Positions 1 through 8,528 of a stretch of 64,000 nucleotides of DNA are shown one piece after another. Positions within the stretch are counted from its first letter, which is position 1, and each line of letters starts with the position of its first letter. The stretch is from Acidobacteriota bacterium. Its GTDB lineage: Bacteria > Acidobacteriota > Terriglobia > Terriglobales > Acidobacteriaceae. Below the pieces are notes generated by a model, which saw only the letters and a list, made by a program, of their open reading frames with translations, was not told the origin of the DNA and made no database searches. A program made the translations under genes and the position numbers. The stretch is from assembly GCA_016196065.1 (NCBI GenBank), contig JACPYL010000012.1:496001-560000 (forward strand). The letters are read 5' to 3'.

Positions 1-65
1 CTCAACCCCATGCAACCAAAGCCGAGCGCCGATACCTCAAGATTGCCAAGCTTGCGCTTCTTCAT
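1..65 (-). CDS. Aldo/keto reductase, N-terminal fragment cut by the window edge
   Basis: Only the first 21 or so codons are present; the gene runs off the left edge. The readable start is MKKRKLGNLEVSALGFGCMG, which is the typical first strand of the aldo/keto reductase barrel (R-x-LG...VS-x-LGFG-x-MG). A GGAGG ribosome-binding site lies at 71-75, five bases before the ATG. The family reduces aldehydes and ketones with NADPH in the cytoplasm. It lies just downstream of the cupin gene on the same strand and probably shares its transcript. Together with the AraC regulator at 1345 this resembles YqhC-type control of aldehyde reductases, which is an inference from layout. Confidence 0.7.
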   Translation of the reverse strand, partial: MKKRKLGNLEVSALGFGCMGL

Positions 66-86
66 GCGAACCTCCAAAAGGGATCT

Positions 87-548
87 CTATTTCGCGCTGT
101 TGTAGTCCTTATCGGAAACCGGCTCTAGCCAGACTGTTTTTCCCTTTTGAATCGGAGTCGTTGCCAGATAGGTGAAGCCACTTGTCGGTGATGCGCCGTG
201 CCAATGCTCTACGCTCGGAAGGCATTTGATTACGTCGCCTTTGTGAACGACTTGTATTGGCTTGCCTCTTTCCTGGTAATAGCCGGTGCCTTCCAGAACA
301 AGCAGGATCTGACCGCCTGGATGACTGTGCCAATCCAGCTTTGCGCCGGCATCGAAGGTGGCCACCGCGAGCGCGTAGTCGAACGTACTGTCACCGGCAT
401 TTAACTCGCTAAGCCAGACTTTTCCCGTGTGATTTTTCGTGGTGGACAACTCACCTTTCGGGAAAATTGCGTCCCCTGTCTGTGCACGGGCCGGGAAGCT
501 GAATACAAGGCTGACCGCGATCGCGATAATTTGGAACACTGTTTTCAT
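87..548 (-). CDS. Secreted single-domain cupin, hydroxynitrile-lyase-like
   Basis: This 153-residue protein starts with a signal peptide (about residues 1-23, ending in ARA-Q), so it is probably periplasmic. One cupin domain covers about 40-140. The metal site is visible as H74-x-H76 with Q80 in motif 1 and H115/H117 in motif 2 (EHWHGASP). The same spacing and the HWHGA-x-PT motif occur in the manganese cupin hydroxynitrile lyases known from Granulicella, also an acidobacterium, so it belongs near that group; whether it cleaves cyanohydrins cannot be told. It lies 22 bases upstream of the aldo/keto reductase gene in the same direction. A detoxification or carbonyl-metabolism role is possible. 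Confidence 0.85.
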   Translation of the reverse strand: MKTVFQIIAIAVSLVFSFPARAQTGDAIFPKGELSTTKNHTGKVWLSELNAGDSTFDYALAVATFDAGAKLDWHSHPGGQILLVLEGTGYYQERGKPIQVVHKGDVIKCLPSVEHWHGASPTSGFTYLATTPIQKGKTVWLEPVSDKDYNSAK

Positions 549-646
549 TTTGATCCTCGTCTTCTAATGCGCTAGTTGGATGCCTGCGGCCAGAACGTCG
601 CCACCTATTTCTTGGGCACCGCCTCGACTCCGCTCTACCTGTGTGG

Positions 647-1189
647 CTAATTTTTATTGTTATTCATTTTGACTGGCCTAAGCAGATGCGAGAACGTGAG
701 TTGGGCGAGCTTCCACTTGCCGTTTTCCTTGCTATACACCTCAGTCACCGTAAAAGGATTGGTGACTTCGTGCTCACCGACTACTACCTGCAAATCAATG
801 TCCTCTAGCAGGATGGCTGTGTTACCAAATATGCGAGCGTCAACTGCGTATACTGCGGCTTTTTTGTACCAGATGCCACCGCTCTTGATGGTAGCTAGTT
901 CCTGGGTTTTTCCCCATGTCCCTCCCATGTGAGTGAACATTGCTTTGTCATCAAATAGTGTCTCTAAGAAATCGACCTTCTTGTCTGCCATCCAATCCCA
1001 TTTCATGTTTGAGAGGTTGATGACTTCTTTTTGCTCGGGTGTAGGACTTGCGGCAGTTTTAATCGTTTCCGATGGCGGCTGTGGCGACTGCTGCGCGTAG
1101 GACGATTGCGCAATCATTGTGAATAGAAATAGACCCACAAGTAGGTTTAGGGTTTTCAGGGCTCTCTCTCCAGGCGTGCGCGTCTTCAT
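647..1189 (-). CDS. Exported DUF4440/SnoaL-like (NTF2 fold) protein
   Basis: The 180-residue product has an N-terminal hydrophobic signal segment (about 12-32, ending near SYA-Q) followed by a DUF4440/NTF2-like domain. Typical family features are the early helix containing WDWM-ADKKVDFLETLFDDKA and the C-terminal strands VTEVYSKENGKWKLAQ. NTF2-fold proteins of this sort bind small ligands or act as simple hydrolases or isomerases; the substrate is unknown. It is transcribed with the cupin and aldo/keto reductase genes (98-base gap), divergently from the AraC regulator gene whose promoter lies in the shared 155-base spacer. Confidence 0.8.
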   Translation of the reverse strand: MKTRTPGERALKTLNLLVGLFLFTMIAQSSYAQQSPQPPSETIKTAASPTPEQKEVINLSNMKWDWMADKKVDFLETLFDDKAMFTHMGGTWGKTQELATIKSGGIWYKKAAVYAVDARIFGNTAILLEDIDLQVVVGEHEVTNPFTVTEVYSKENGKWKLAQLTFSHLLRPVKMNNNKN

Positions 1190-1344
1190 TTTGTTTCCCT
1201 CACTCCGACACTATGACCCAATGACGATGAGACGGTAGCCCGATCCTGCCTACTTATTGCCTATTCCTCTTGTCATGCGAGAAATCAATGGCTTTGCTGG
1301 AGACACGCGGCTATCTTTAGAAAGAGACGGTAGGGATCGATCAC

Positions 1345-2304
1345 ATGAAAAACACTAAAGAAAAGCCCATCCTGAAAGCGAACCAGGCCCGCGGGTCGCA
1401 GGTGGAACTCGCCCAGAAGATTGCCTCCTTCTTGGGCAGGGAAGAGAATCGTACAACAGCAATTCCCGGCGTTAGCCTCCACCAGCGAACTGCGCCTACC
1501 CCACCGTGCCGGATGACCTACCATCCGGGAGTCATCGTGGTCGCACAGGGCAGCAAGCGGGTGAACCTTGGCCGCACCAGCTTTATCTACGACGAGTCGC
1601 GCTTCGTCGTGACTGCTGTCGATTTGCCGATTGTGAGCTGGGTAGCCTCGGCGACCGAGGACGTTCCCTGTCTCGCCTTGTCCATCAAGTTCGACATGTC
1701 GATGGTGCGGGAATTGCTCAACCGCGAGGAAATTCACGTCGCAGAAGCTCCATCTGACAGTCCGGCGATGTCAATCGGCGAGACCACGCCGGAATTCCTG
1801 AACGCGTGCTGCCGCCTGGTCGATCTATTGGCTCATCCGCAGGACATTCCTTTTCTGAGCGGCCTGGTCCAGCGCGAGATCATCTACCGCGTCCTGCGAG
1901 GACGCGTGGGAGCGCGCTTGCGCGCCGTAGCAACACTCGGAGATCAAAGCCACCGGACGGCAAAAGCGATTGCATGGATATCCGCGAACTACGCGAAGCC
2001 CCTGCGCGTGGAAGAACTCGCACATGTGGCGAACATGGGCGTATCCACACTGCACCATCATTTCCGTACTCTGACTGCGATGAGTCCACTGCAGTATCAG
2101 AAACAACTCCGGCTCCAGTCCGCGCGGAGTCTGATGCTGAACAGCGGTCTCGATGCGGCCAGCGCGGCTTTTGAGGTTGGCTACGAAAGCGCAACGCAAT
2201 TCAATCGCGAATACAGCCGCTTCTTCGGCCAGCCTCCGATACGGGACGTTCGGGCGCTTCTTTCTCCGGGTGCTCCGAAACTCGAATTGGTCGGCAGTGT
2301 CTGA
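1345..2304 (+). CDS. AraC-family transcriptional regulator (AraC_N / YqhC-like)
   Basis: The 319-residue protein has an N-terminal AraC_N cupin-like sensor domain (about 45-190) and a C-terminal AraC DNA-binding domain with two helix-turn-helix units (about 222-241 and 271-292, ending in the usual GYESATQFNREYSRFFGQPP). This architecture is that of YqhC, which senses aldehydes and activates aldo/keto reductase genes. The gene diverges from the DUF4440, cupin and aldo/keto reductase genes, so that group is the natural target; this is inference from position. The start used here is the first ATG in frame. No upstream Shine-Dalgarno sequence stands out. Confidence 0.88.
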   Translation: MKNTKEKPILKANQARGSQVELAQKIASFLGREENRTTAIPGVSLHQRTAPTPPCRMTYHPGVIVVAQGSKRVNLGRTSFIYDESRFVVTAVDLPIVSWVASATEDVPCLALSIKFDMSMVRELLNREEIHVAEAPSDSPAMSIGETTPEFLNACCRLVDLLAHPQDIPFLSGLVQREIIYRVLRGRVGARLRAVATLGDQSHRTAKAIAWISANYAKPLRVEELAHVANMGVSTLHHHFRTLTAMSPLQYQKQLRLQSARSLMLNSGLDAASAAFEVGYESATQFNREYSRFFGQPPIRDVRALLSPGAPKLELVGSV

Positions 2305-2350
2305 ATTTGAGGAGTTCGCAACGGCGAGGCAGTTGAAGGTAAGTGTTTTT

Positions 2351-2745
2351 GGCAGCCGGATCTGTAAGCCGAATTTTGTCCGCGGGATTGCTCCCGCAGG
2401 ACGGCCATTCCTCTGGGCCGTGCATTACTGCCCGGCTCTAGCGACCTACCCGAAGGTTTGACGCACCGAGCCGGCACGTGTCCCCGGCCGAAGCCAGGAA
2501 CTTCCTCCCTATTTGGTCTTGCTCCGTGTGGGGTTTGCCCTGCCCGCGGCATTACTGTCGCGGCGGTGCGCTCTTACCGCACCTTTTCACCCTTACCTGA
2601 GCCTTGCGGCCCGGGCGGTATGTTTTCTGTGGCACTTTCCGTCCAACCGGCTTAAACCGGCCGTCCCGGACGTTATCCGGCACACTGCTCTGCGGAGTTC
2701 GGACTTTCCTCTACCTTGCGGCAGCGGCCGTCCGATCCGGCTGCC
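2351..2745 (-). ncRNA. rnpB: RNase P RNA, bacterial type A
   Basis: Read on the minus strand, the 395-nt RNA opens and closes with a perfect 11-bp P1 helix (2735-2745 with 2351-2361). The universally conserved blocks occur in order: GAGGAAAGTCC near the 5' end, ACAGAAAACATACCGCC, GGTAAGGGTGAAA, a GAGCAAGACCAAATAGGG block, and the 3' ACAAAATTCGGCTTACAG before P1. It is the catalytic RNA that trims tRNA 5' leaders. No protein gene should be called in this stretch. The ends are set by P1 and may be off by a few bases. Confidence 0.95.
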
Positions 2746-2754
2746 AACCCACTC

Positions 2755-2760
2755 ATTATA
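2755..2760 (-). promoter_or_regulatory. -10 box of the rnpB promoter
   Basis: A perfect TATAAT reads on the minus strand nine bases before the first base of the RNase P P1 helix, the right distance for transcription to start at or next to the mature 5' end. No good -35 hexamer is visible at the usual spacing (GCGAGG lies there). Confidence 0.65.
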
Positions 2761-2846
2761 TGCGATCGCTGGGATCTCCTCGCCTCATGCGCCCCCTGCC
2801 GGGCCCCGCCTGCTCTGCTAGACTTGTTACCGCATAGGTTTCTGGG

Positions 2847-4109
2847 ATGTCACGAACCGAAATCCTACGAAGTGGCGCAATGACCTCGAGCGAGGGCTTG
2901 CGCATCGCCCTGCAGTCACTCTGGGCGAATAAGCTCCGCTCTTTCCTCACCATGTTGGGAGTCGTGATCGCCGTTGCCGCGGTGATTGCGGTCGTCACTT
3001 TCACCAGTGGCCTCGATCGTTACGTAGCGGAGAGGGTCTTCCGCCTGGGAACGGATGTCTTCATCGTCAGCAAGGTCTCTCCCGTGGTCACCAACATCGA
3101 CCAGTTGATCGAAGGTGAGAAGCGTAAGAACCTCACCATGGAAGACTATCAGGCCGTTCGCGATGCCTGTCAGAAGTGCTCCGTCGTCGCTGCCTCGCTC
3201 CTCAACCCGACCGGTCACGTGCGCTATGCGGAACGCTCGATTAATGATTCCTGGATCCGGGGCATGACTCCCACCATGGCGACCGTATTGGATCTCAACC
3301 TGACCGCTGGCCGGATGCTGAACGATACCGATGAAGATAACCGCTCCAATGTCGCGGTCATCGGCACCGACATCGTGGACAATCTTTTCCCCGGTGAAGA
3401 TGCGTTAGGTAAAGAAGTCCGCCTGGATGGGCAAATCTATCGAGTGATCGGTGTTGGCGAAAAGCAGGGAAAGACGCTCGGCCAGAGCCTCGACAACTAC
3501 ATTGCGATTCCTATCTCCACCTACTTGAAACAGTATGGCGCCCACACTAGTATTCGGATTTCCGGCAAGGCCCACGGAGTCGGAAACCAGTTGAATGGAG
3601 CCATCGATGAAGTCCGAGTGGTGTTGCGGGCGCGCCGCCACGATGCTCCTGGACAACCCGACAGTTTTGTCGCCGAAACCAACGACAATTTTCTGACGTT
3701 GTGGCGCAACCTCACGCAAACCCTCTTTATTACGATTACTGCGATCGCCGCTATCGCTTTGGTGGTCGGCGGTATCGTGATCATGAATATCATGCTGGTG
3801 TCCGTCACCGAGCGCACAAGGGAAATTGGTATTCGCAAGGCGATGGGCGCCCGGCGCAAAGATGTGCTCATGCAGTTCCTGATTGAATCAGCCACGGTGG
3901 CGGCTCTGGGCGGATTAATGGGAGTGCTGTTCGGCATCGGCTTTGCCAAATCGATTACGGCCCTGATCGGGATGCCATCCGCGGTTCGTTTATGGGCAGT
4001 CGTGGCTGCCTTGCTGGTCGCGACGAGTGTGGGATTATTTTTCGGAGTATATCCGGCGAAGCGCGCCGCCAAGCTCGATCCAATTGCAGCGCTGCGGTTC
4101 GAACTCTAG
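2847..4109 (+). CDS. MacB-like ABC transporter permease (first of pair)
   Basis: The 420-residue protein has the MacB/FtsX permease layout: one N-terminal membrane helix (about 33-55, after the LWANKLRSFLTMLGVVIA motif), a large extracytoplasmic MacB core domain (about 60-280), and three C-terminal helices. The FtsX signature [20 protein letters not shown] follows the second helix. Family members pump peptides, antibiotics or lipoproteins, or transmit mechanical force across the membrane. It lies nine bases upstream of a paralogous permease, so both are one operon. No ATP-binding subunit is encoded in this window; rnpB lies upstream on the other strand. An alternative start is the ATG at 2880. 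Confidence 0.88.
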   Translation: MSRTEILRSGAMTSSEGLRIALQSLWANKLRSFLTMLGVVIAVAAVIAVVTFTSGLDRYVAERVFRLGTDVFIVSKVSPVVTNIDQLIEGEKRKNLTMEDYQAVRDACQKCSVVAASLLNPTGHVRYAERSINDSWIRGMTPTMATVLDLNLTAGRMLNDTDEDNRSNVAVIGTDIVDNLFPGEDALGKEVRLDGQIYRVIGVGEKQGKTLGQSLDNYIAIPISTYLKQYGAHTSIRISGKAHGVGNQLNGAIDEVRVVLRARRHDAPGQPDSFVAETNDNFLTLWRNLTQTLFITITAIAAIALVVGGIVIMNIMLVSVTERTREIGIRKAMGARRKDVLMQFLIESATVAALGGLMGVLFGIGFAKSITALIGMPSAVRLWAVVAALLVATSVGLFFGVYPAKRAAKLDPIAALRFEL

Positions 4110-4118
4110 GTCCTCAGA

Positions 4119-5378
4119 ATGCGTCGAAGCGACTATCTCGAGAGCGTCCAGATGGCGATGGACACCATCCGCAGTAACAAGATGCGCTCTGCGCTCACCG
4201 TTCTGGGCATCGTAATTGGTGTCTCCGTAGTCATCGCGATTTCTTCCGTTGTCAGTGGCCTGAATGAAAGCGTGACGCAGTCGATCAGCAGTCTGGGTTC
4301 AGACCTGGTCTTCGCTTTTCACATTCAACCATTTAACGTGGGGCGCCCCACCGAGGAGATGCGCACACGGAAACAACTGACCCTCGACGACTGCCTGGCC
4401 ATGAAAGACCTGCCGCACGTGAAAGAGGTGACCACTGGCCTTCGTTATCAGCGGCCCGAATTCGGTAGCGGCACCTACGTGGTGAAATACGGTGACCGTC
4501 GCGCCAAGAACACCATGCTCGAAGGCGACACCGGAGATTGGAACAAAGTTTTCGATCTGGAAGTGACGTCGGGGCGCTGGTTCAATGAGATGGATGACGA
4601 GCGGCACGCCTCGGTCATCGTCTTAGGTGCCGATACCGCCGACGAACTGTTTCCCAACGGAGGTGCGCTCGGCAAGGAAATCAATATTGACGGCCAGTTG
4701 TTTACCGTCATCGGGGTTTCTGAAAAAAGAAAAAGTGCCTTTGCCGGAGGCAAGAATCCCGAAGACAACATCGTGCTTTTCCCGTTGACAACGTTTCGTA
4801 AATTGCATCCGGAGCTGAAGGACTACTGGATCACTGCCAAGGCCACTTCGCACGCGGACATGCCGAAGTTGCAGGACGAGATGCGCGAGCTTTTGCGGCG
4901 ACGGCGGAAGCTCTCTCCGGAAAAGGAAGACAACTTCGCAATCTTCACCCAGGAATCTTTTACCGATTTCTGGAACCAGATCACGGGGGCGGTCTTCGTC
5001 TTCATGTTCGCGGTTTCCAGCGTGGGTCTGATCGTGGGCGGCGTTGGGGTCATGAATATCATGCTGGTGTCGGTCACCGAACGTACCCGGGAAATTGGCG
5101 TTCGCAAGGCAATCGGCGCGCGCAAAGGGGATATTCTCATGCAGTTCACCCTCGAAGCCATCACCCTGACAGCCGTCGGCGGAGTGATTGGAGTCGCGGT
5201 AGGCGCTGCCATTACGTGGTTGATTCCGATTGTCTGGAGTTCGATGCCCGCCAGCATGTCGCTCTTCTGGACCATTTTTGGTTTCAGTTCGGCCGCAGCC
5301 GAGGGCCTGCTCTTCGGAATTTATCCAGCCTGGAAAGCGGCCAACCTCGATCCGATCGAGTCGTTGCGCTACGAGTAA
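4119..5378 (+). CDS. MacB-like ABC transporter permease (second of pair)
   Basis: The 419-residue paralogue of the preceding permease has the same order: N-terminal helix after [15 protein letters not shown], a MacB-type periplasmic core, then three helices with [20 protein letters not shown]. The two subunits probably form a heterodimeric permease that needs an ATPase encoded elsewhere. The gene starts nine bases after the stop of the first permease and ends nine bases before the glycosyltransferase gene, so all three are probably co-transcribed. The substrate is not predictable. Confidence 0.88.
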   Translation: MRRSDYLESVQMAMDTIRSNKMRSALTVLGIVIGVSVVIAISSVVSGLNESVTQSISSLGSDLVFAFHIQPFNVGRPTEEMRTRKQLTLDDCLAMKDLPHVKEVTTGLRYQRPEFGSGTYVVKYGDRRAKNTMLEGDTGDWNKVFDLEVTSGRWFNEMDDERHASVIVLGADTADELFPNGGALGKEINIDGQLFTVIGVSEKRKSAFAGGKNPEDNIVLFPLTTFRKLHPELKDYWITAKATSHADMPKLQDEMRELLRRRRKLSPEKEDNFAIFTQESFTDFWNQITGAVFVFMFAVSSVGLIVGGVGVMNIMLVSVTERTREIGVRKAIGARKGDILMQFTLEAITLTAVGGVIGVAVGAAITWLIPIVWSSMPASMSLFWTIFGFSSAAAEGLLFGIYPAWKAANLDPIESLRYE

Positions 5379-5387
5379 ACTTCCAAC

Positions 5388-6602
5388 ATGCACCTGAGCG
5401 CCCGAACTTTGTTCGAGACCGTCGCTGCGCTCGGAACGCTCGCCAGCCTTGGCTTTTACGTCCTCTCCGCTTACGGCATCGCAAGTTTCCTGCGGCACAC
5501 TCGCCGCGCATCCGCAGGATCGTCGTCGCATCCATTCCTTCCGCCCGTCACGATTCTGAAGCCGCTGAAGGGAATCGATCCGCAAATCTGGGAAGCATTT
5601 TGCAGCCACTGCGAGCAGAACTATCCCGACTACCAGATTATTTTCGGTGTCGACGATCCGAACGATCCCGCCGTCGAGGTTGTTCGAAGACTGCAGGCAA
5701 GATATCCGGACCGGAAGATCGATCTGCTGATCTGCCCGCGAAATCTTGGGACCAACCGCAAGCTCAGCACTCTGGTTCAGATGTTGCCTACTGCGCGCCA
5801 CGAAATTCTTATCGTGAACGATAGTGATATCCGTGTCGCATCCGACTATCTGCGCCGTGTCATGGCGCCGCTCAAGGACTCCGCGGTCGGAATGGTGACT
5901 TGTCTCTACCGTGGAATCGCAAGTCCGAGTCTTGGCTCGAGACTCGAGGCGCTTGGAATCAGCATGGATTTTGTTCCCGGCGTCCTCAGCGCCAGAGTGA
6001 TTGAACGCGGCATTCATTTCGGATTGGGATCAACGCTCGCTTTCCGCCGCACCGACCTGCAAGCCATTGGCGGCTTCGAAGGCGTGCTCGACTACCTCGC
6101 CGATGACTATGAACTTGGTTACCGTATCTCGGCGCTCGGAAAGGGAGTGGAACTCAGCGAAGTCGTCGTCGAAACTTTTCTGCCTGCCTATTCCGTGCGC
6201 CAGTTTCTTGACCATCAACTTCGATGGGCCCGCAGCGTTCGCGGCTCGCGCAGTTGGGGATATTCCGGCCTGCTGTTTACATTTGTTCTGCCTTGGGCGC
6301 TCCTGACATTGCTGGCCGCGCACGGAGCCGCGTGGTCCTGGTGGCTACTGTTGGCGGCGATCACGGTGCGCGTCGCGGTGGGGTTGACCGCTGCCATGAC
6401 AGTGATGGGGGATACTCACGCGTTGCGCGATCTCTTTCTTCTTCCCATACGCGATTGCCTTGCGCCGTTCGTTTGGGCAGCAGGCTTGATCGGGAACCGC
6501 ATCGTGTGGCGCGGCGATGTGTTCTCTCTCAAGGAAGGACGGCTGGAAAGAATCGGCAATGAATCCGGCACCCAGCCGGAAATACAGCGTCTATCACATT
6601 GA
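5388..6602 (+). CDS. Family 2 glycosyltransferase, ceramide glucosyltransferase/HpnI-like
   Basis: The 404-residue protein has an N-terminal membrane helix (about 8-34), a GT-A catalytic domain and two or three C-terminal helices (about 295-370). The catalytic aspartates are visible in the order expected for this family: D89/D90 (GVDDPNDP), D145/D147 (VNDSDIRV) and D239/D240 (ADDYELGYR), followed by the QLRW motif (277-280). This matches ceramide glucosyltransferase-like enzymes such as HpnI, which adds N-acetylglucosamine to bacteriohopanetetrol. No hopanoid genes flank it, so the acceptor lipid is uncertain. It follows the permease pair by nine bases, and its last nine bases overlap the convergent GT39 gene. 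Confidence 0.82.
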   Translation: MHLSARTLFETVAALGTLASLGFYVLSAYGIASFLRHTRRASAGSSSHPFLPPVTILKPLKGIDPQIWEAFCSHCEQNYPDYQIIFGVDDPNDPAVEVVRRLQARYPDRKIDLLICPRNLGTNRKLSTLVQMLPTARHEILIVNDSDIRVASDYLRRVMAPLKDSAVGMVTCLYRGIASPSLGSRLEALGISMDFVPGVLSARVIERGIHFGLGSTLAFRRTDLQAIGGFEGVLDYLADDYELGYRISALGKGVELSEVVVETFLPAYSVRQFLDHQLRWARSVRGSRSWGYSGLLFTFVLPWALLTLLAAHGAAWSWWLLLAAITVRVAVGLTAAMTVMGDTHALRDLFLLPIRDCLAPFVWAAGLIGNRIVWRGDVFSLKEGRLERIGNESGTQPEIQRLSH

Positions 6603-8456
6603 AGCAAACGGCTGATTAGTGAAGATAATCTTGCCTCCGCGGCGAGCGAGTTCATAAAAAGCCAGGCCACGCAGCTCTTTTGGGCTGTCTTCCTCGGCCC
6701 ACAGAAACACGCGCTGTGGCCCGTCCCACAAATGCTTGAACGTTTCCGGAGTTTCAAAGACGCGCGGCGCATCTGGAAATTTCGATCCGTACCACATGTT
6801 GCCGGCAGGTTCACGCAGGCTGCGCAATGGCACTCCCGTATAGAAGTTCAGCGCCGAAGCGTTCTCATACTTCCCAATCACGACGATCACATCACCGGGC
6901 CGGTACTGCTTCTGAATCGCCATCGCCAGATCTTTGGACGAGAGGATCGGAGAAAAGAGTATGAACGCGGAGTGCACGCACGCCAGGACGACGATCATCA
7001 TCAACGCCAGCATCGCGTTGCCAAGTTCCGCATGATTGCGGCGGCGGAAAACCAGGTTTAACAGAGTGCCCAGCAGCAACGCGAGCGCGACGCCTAACAG
7101 TGGACCCCTGAATACGCCCATCGCTTGCGGCGTAAGATCCAGAAAGTGCCCGAACGAGAGCGCGTAATCTTCAGGATGTTTCTTCAGCAGGTCCGACAAT
7201 TCCGTTCCCGGTGTGGGCGGTTTCGAAAACCAGAGCAGGGCAAATCCCACCGCCGCGACGACGATCCCAACCACCAGCAACGCTGTCGCGGATCGGACTC
7301 CTGCGCGTCGTTCCGCGCTCGCCGCCGCAGAAGTTCGCTCGCGGCCAAGCCATCCACCGATCAGCAGCGCCATCCCCGGAATTGCTGGAATCGTGTAGTA
7401 CTCCTGTCGCGTCGAAAAGCTGAAGAAGCCGACAATCACCAGTGCCCACAAAATGAACAGCAGATTCGCACGCTGGCGACGCGACATCTGCGATCGGAAC
7501 TCCCGCCACCGTCGCGGAACTTCCAACATACCTTGCGGAACGAAAGCGCTCCACGGCACCAGCCAGACGATCAACAGCGCCCAAAACAATAAGAGCGGAA
7601 CGGTGTCATAGTCGCGCGGCACACGCTTGTTCAGGAAGCGTAAGAAATGCTCGTTCACAAAATAGAACCATAGAAATCCGCGCACTTGTCCTTGCGCAGG
7701 ATTCGCCAGTTCCGCCAAAATGTGCCACGGCGCCGCGATAGCAAAGAAGATCACCGCGCTCGACGGCAGACGCAGCTTGAGAAAGTGCTTCAGATTTCCC
7801 GTCAGCAGCAGATAGAGTCCAATCGCACCCGCCGGAAACACCAGGCCGATTAACCCTTTGGTCAGGACATTGAGCGCACACACGGCCGCCAGTCCCCAAC
7901 ACACCCATCGCGAAGGCTTCTCTTCTTCCAGCGATTTCAAAAACAGCCAGTAAGTCAGCGTGAGCCAGAGTCCGACAGGCACATCGGGAATCAGAAATCG
8001 CGTGAACAGGTACGGACCAAGCGCAGTCGCCATCACCAGTCCGGCATCGAATCCGCCTTCCGAACCAAAGGCCCAACGCCCCATCCCGTAAGTCGCCAGG
8101 ATCATTCCCAGCACGCCAAGCATCAATGGGAAGCGCGTACTCCATTCACTGACCCCGAATACCGTGTAGCTCGTGGCGACACTCCAATACATCAGTGGCG
8201 CTTTTTCCAGGTAGCGCACACCGTTTGCATACAGCGTGACCCAGTCATGCCGCAGCACCATCTCCCGCGCCGCTTCGGCATGCACAGTGTCTGCATCATC
8301 GAGCAGAGCGGGCGTGGAAAGGCCGACTATGTAAATGATCAACCACAGAGTTGTAAGGGTAAGAACGGCGATGCGCCAATCCGAAAACAATTTTCCCGGA
8401 CGATGAATCGGGTCGTTTTGTAGCGGCTCGGCCCGGAAGGCCTCAGCAGAAGTCAT
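6594..8456 (-). CDS. ArnT/PMT-like glycosyltransferase (GT39)
   Basis: The product (about 620 residues from this start) is a polytopic membrane protein with some 11-12 hydrophobic segments and the GT39 N-terminal motif: an acidic pair followed by VHAEAAREMV and a YLEKAPLMYW region. Such enzymes move a sugar from a polyprenyl-phosphate carrier to lipid A or another acceptor on the outer face of the inner membrane. The frame stays open to a GTG at 8522, but a TATAAT on the minus strand at 8470-8475 argues for the ATG at 8456. It is in line with the GT4 gene upstream (8529). Confidence 0.82.
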   Translation of the reverse strand: MTSAEAFRAEPLQNDPIHRPGKLFSDWRIAVLTLTTLWLIIYIVGLSTPALLDDADTVHAEAAREMVLRHDWVTLYANGVRYLEKAPLMYWSVATSYTVFGVSEWSTRFPLMLGVLGMILATYGMGRWAFGSEGGFDAGLVMATALGPYLFTRFLIPDVPVGLWLTLTYWLFLKSLEEEKPSRWVCWGLAAVCALNVLTKGLIGLVFPAGAIGLYLLLTGNLKHFLKLRLPSSAVIFFAIAAPWHILAELANPAQGQVRGFLWFYFVNEHFLRFLNKRVPRDYDTVPLLLFWALLIVWLVPWSAFVPQGMLEVPRRWREFRSQMSRRQRANLLFILWALVIVGFFSFSTRQEYYTIPAIPGMALLIGGWLGRERTSAAASAERRAGVRSATALLVVGIVVAAVGFALLWFSKPPTPGTELSDLLKKHPEDYALSFGHFLDLTPQAMGVFRGPLLGVALALLLGTLLNLVFRRRNHAELGNAMLALMMIVVLACVHSAFILFSPILSSKDLAMAIQKQYRPGDVIVVIGKYENASALNFYTGVPLRSLREPAGNMWYGSKFPDAPRVFETPETFKHLWDGPQRVFLWAEEDSPKELRGLAFYELARRGGKIIFTNQPFASM

Positions 8457-8475
8457 TGAGCGAACGCTCATTATA
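8457..8475 (-). promoter_or_regulatory. -10 box and abutting palindrome before the GT39 gene
   Basis: On the minus strand TATAAT (8470-8475) is followed directly by the palindrome TGAGCG-aa-CGCTCA (8457-8470), which touches the proposed start codon at 8456. The palindrome sits where a repressor or a 5' hairpin would act. No -35 box is clear, so the promoter call is tentative. Confidence 0.35.
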
Positions 8476-8528
8476 AGGATAAAGTCAGCAAACGTCCTGA
8501 TAGAAGCCGGAAGCGGCCGCACAGGAAC

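Noticed and set aside
2153-2837. Several short frames on both strands between the AraC and permease genes
   Set aside because: They overlap the RNase P RNA, which explains the sequence conservation here.
4623-6017. 464-codon minus-strand frame across the second permease and glycosyltransferase
   Set aside because: It is antisense to two well-supported genes and has no protein family features.
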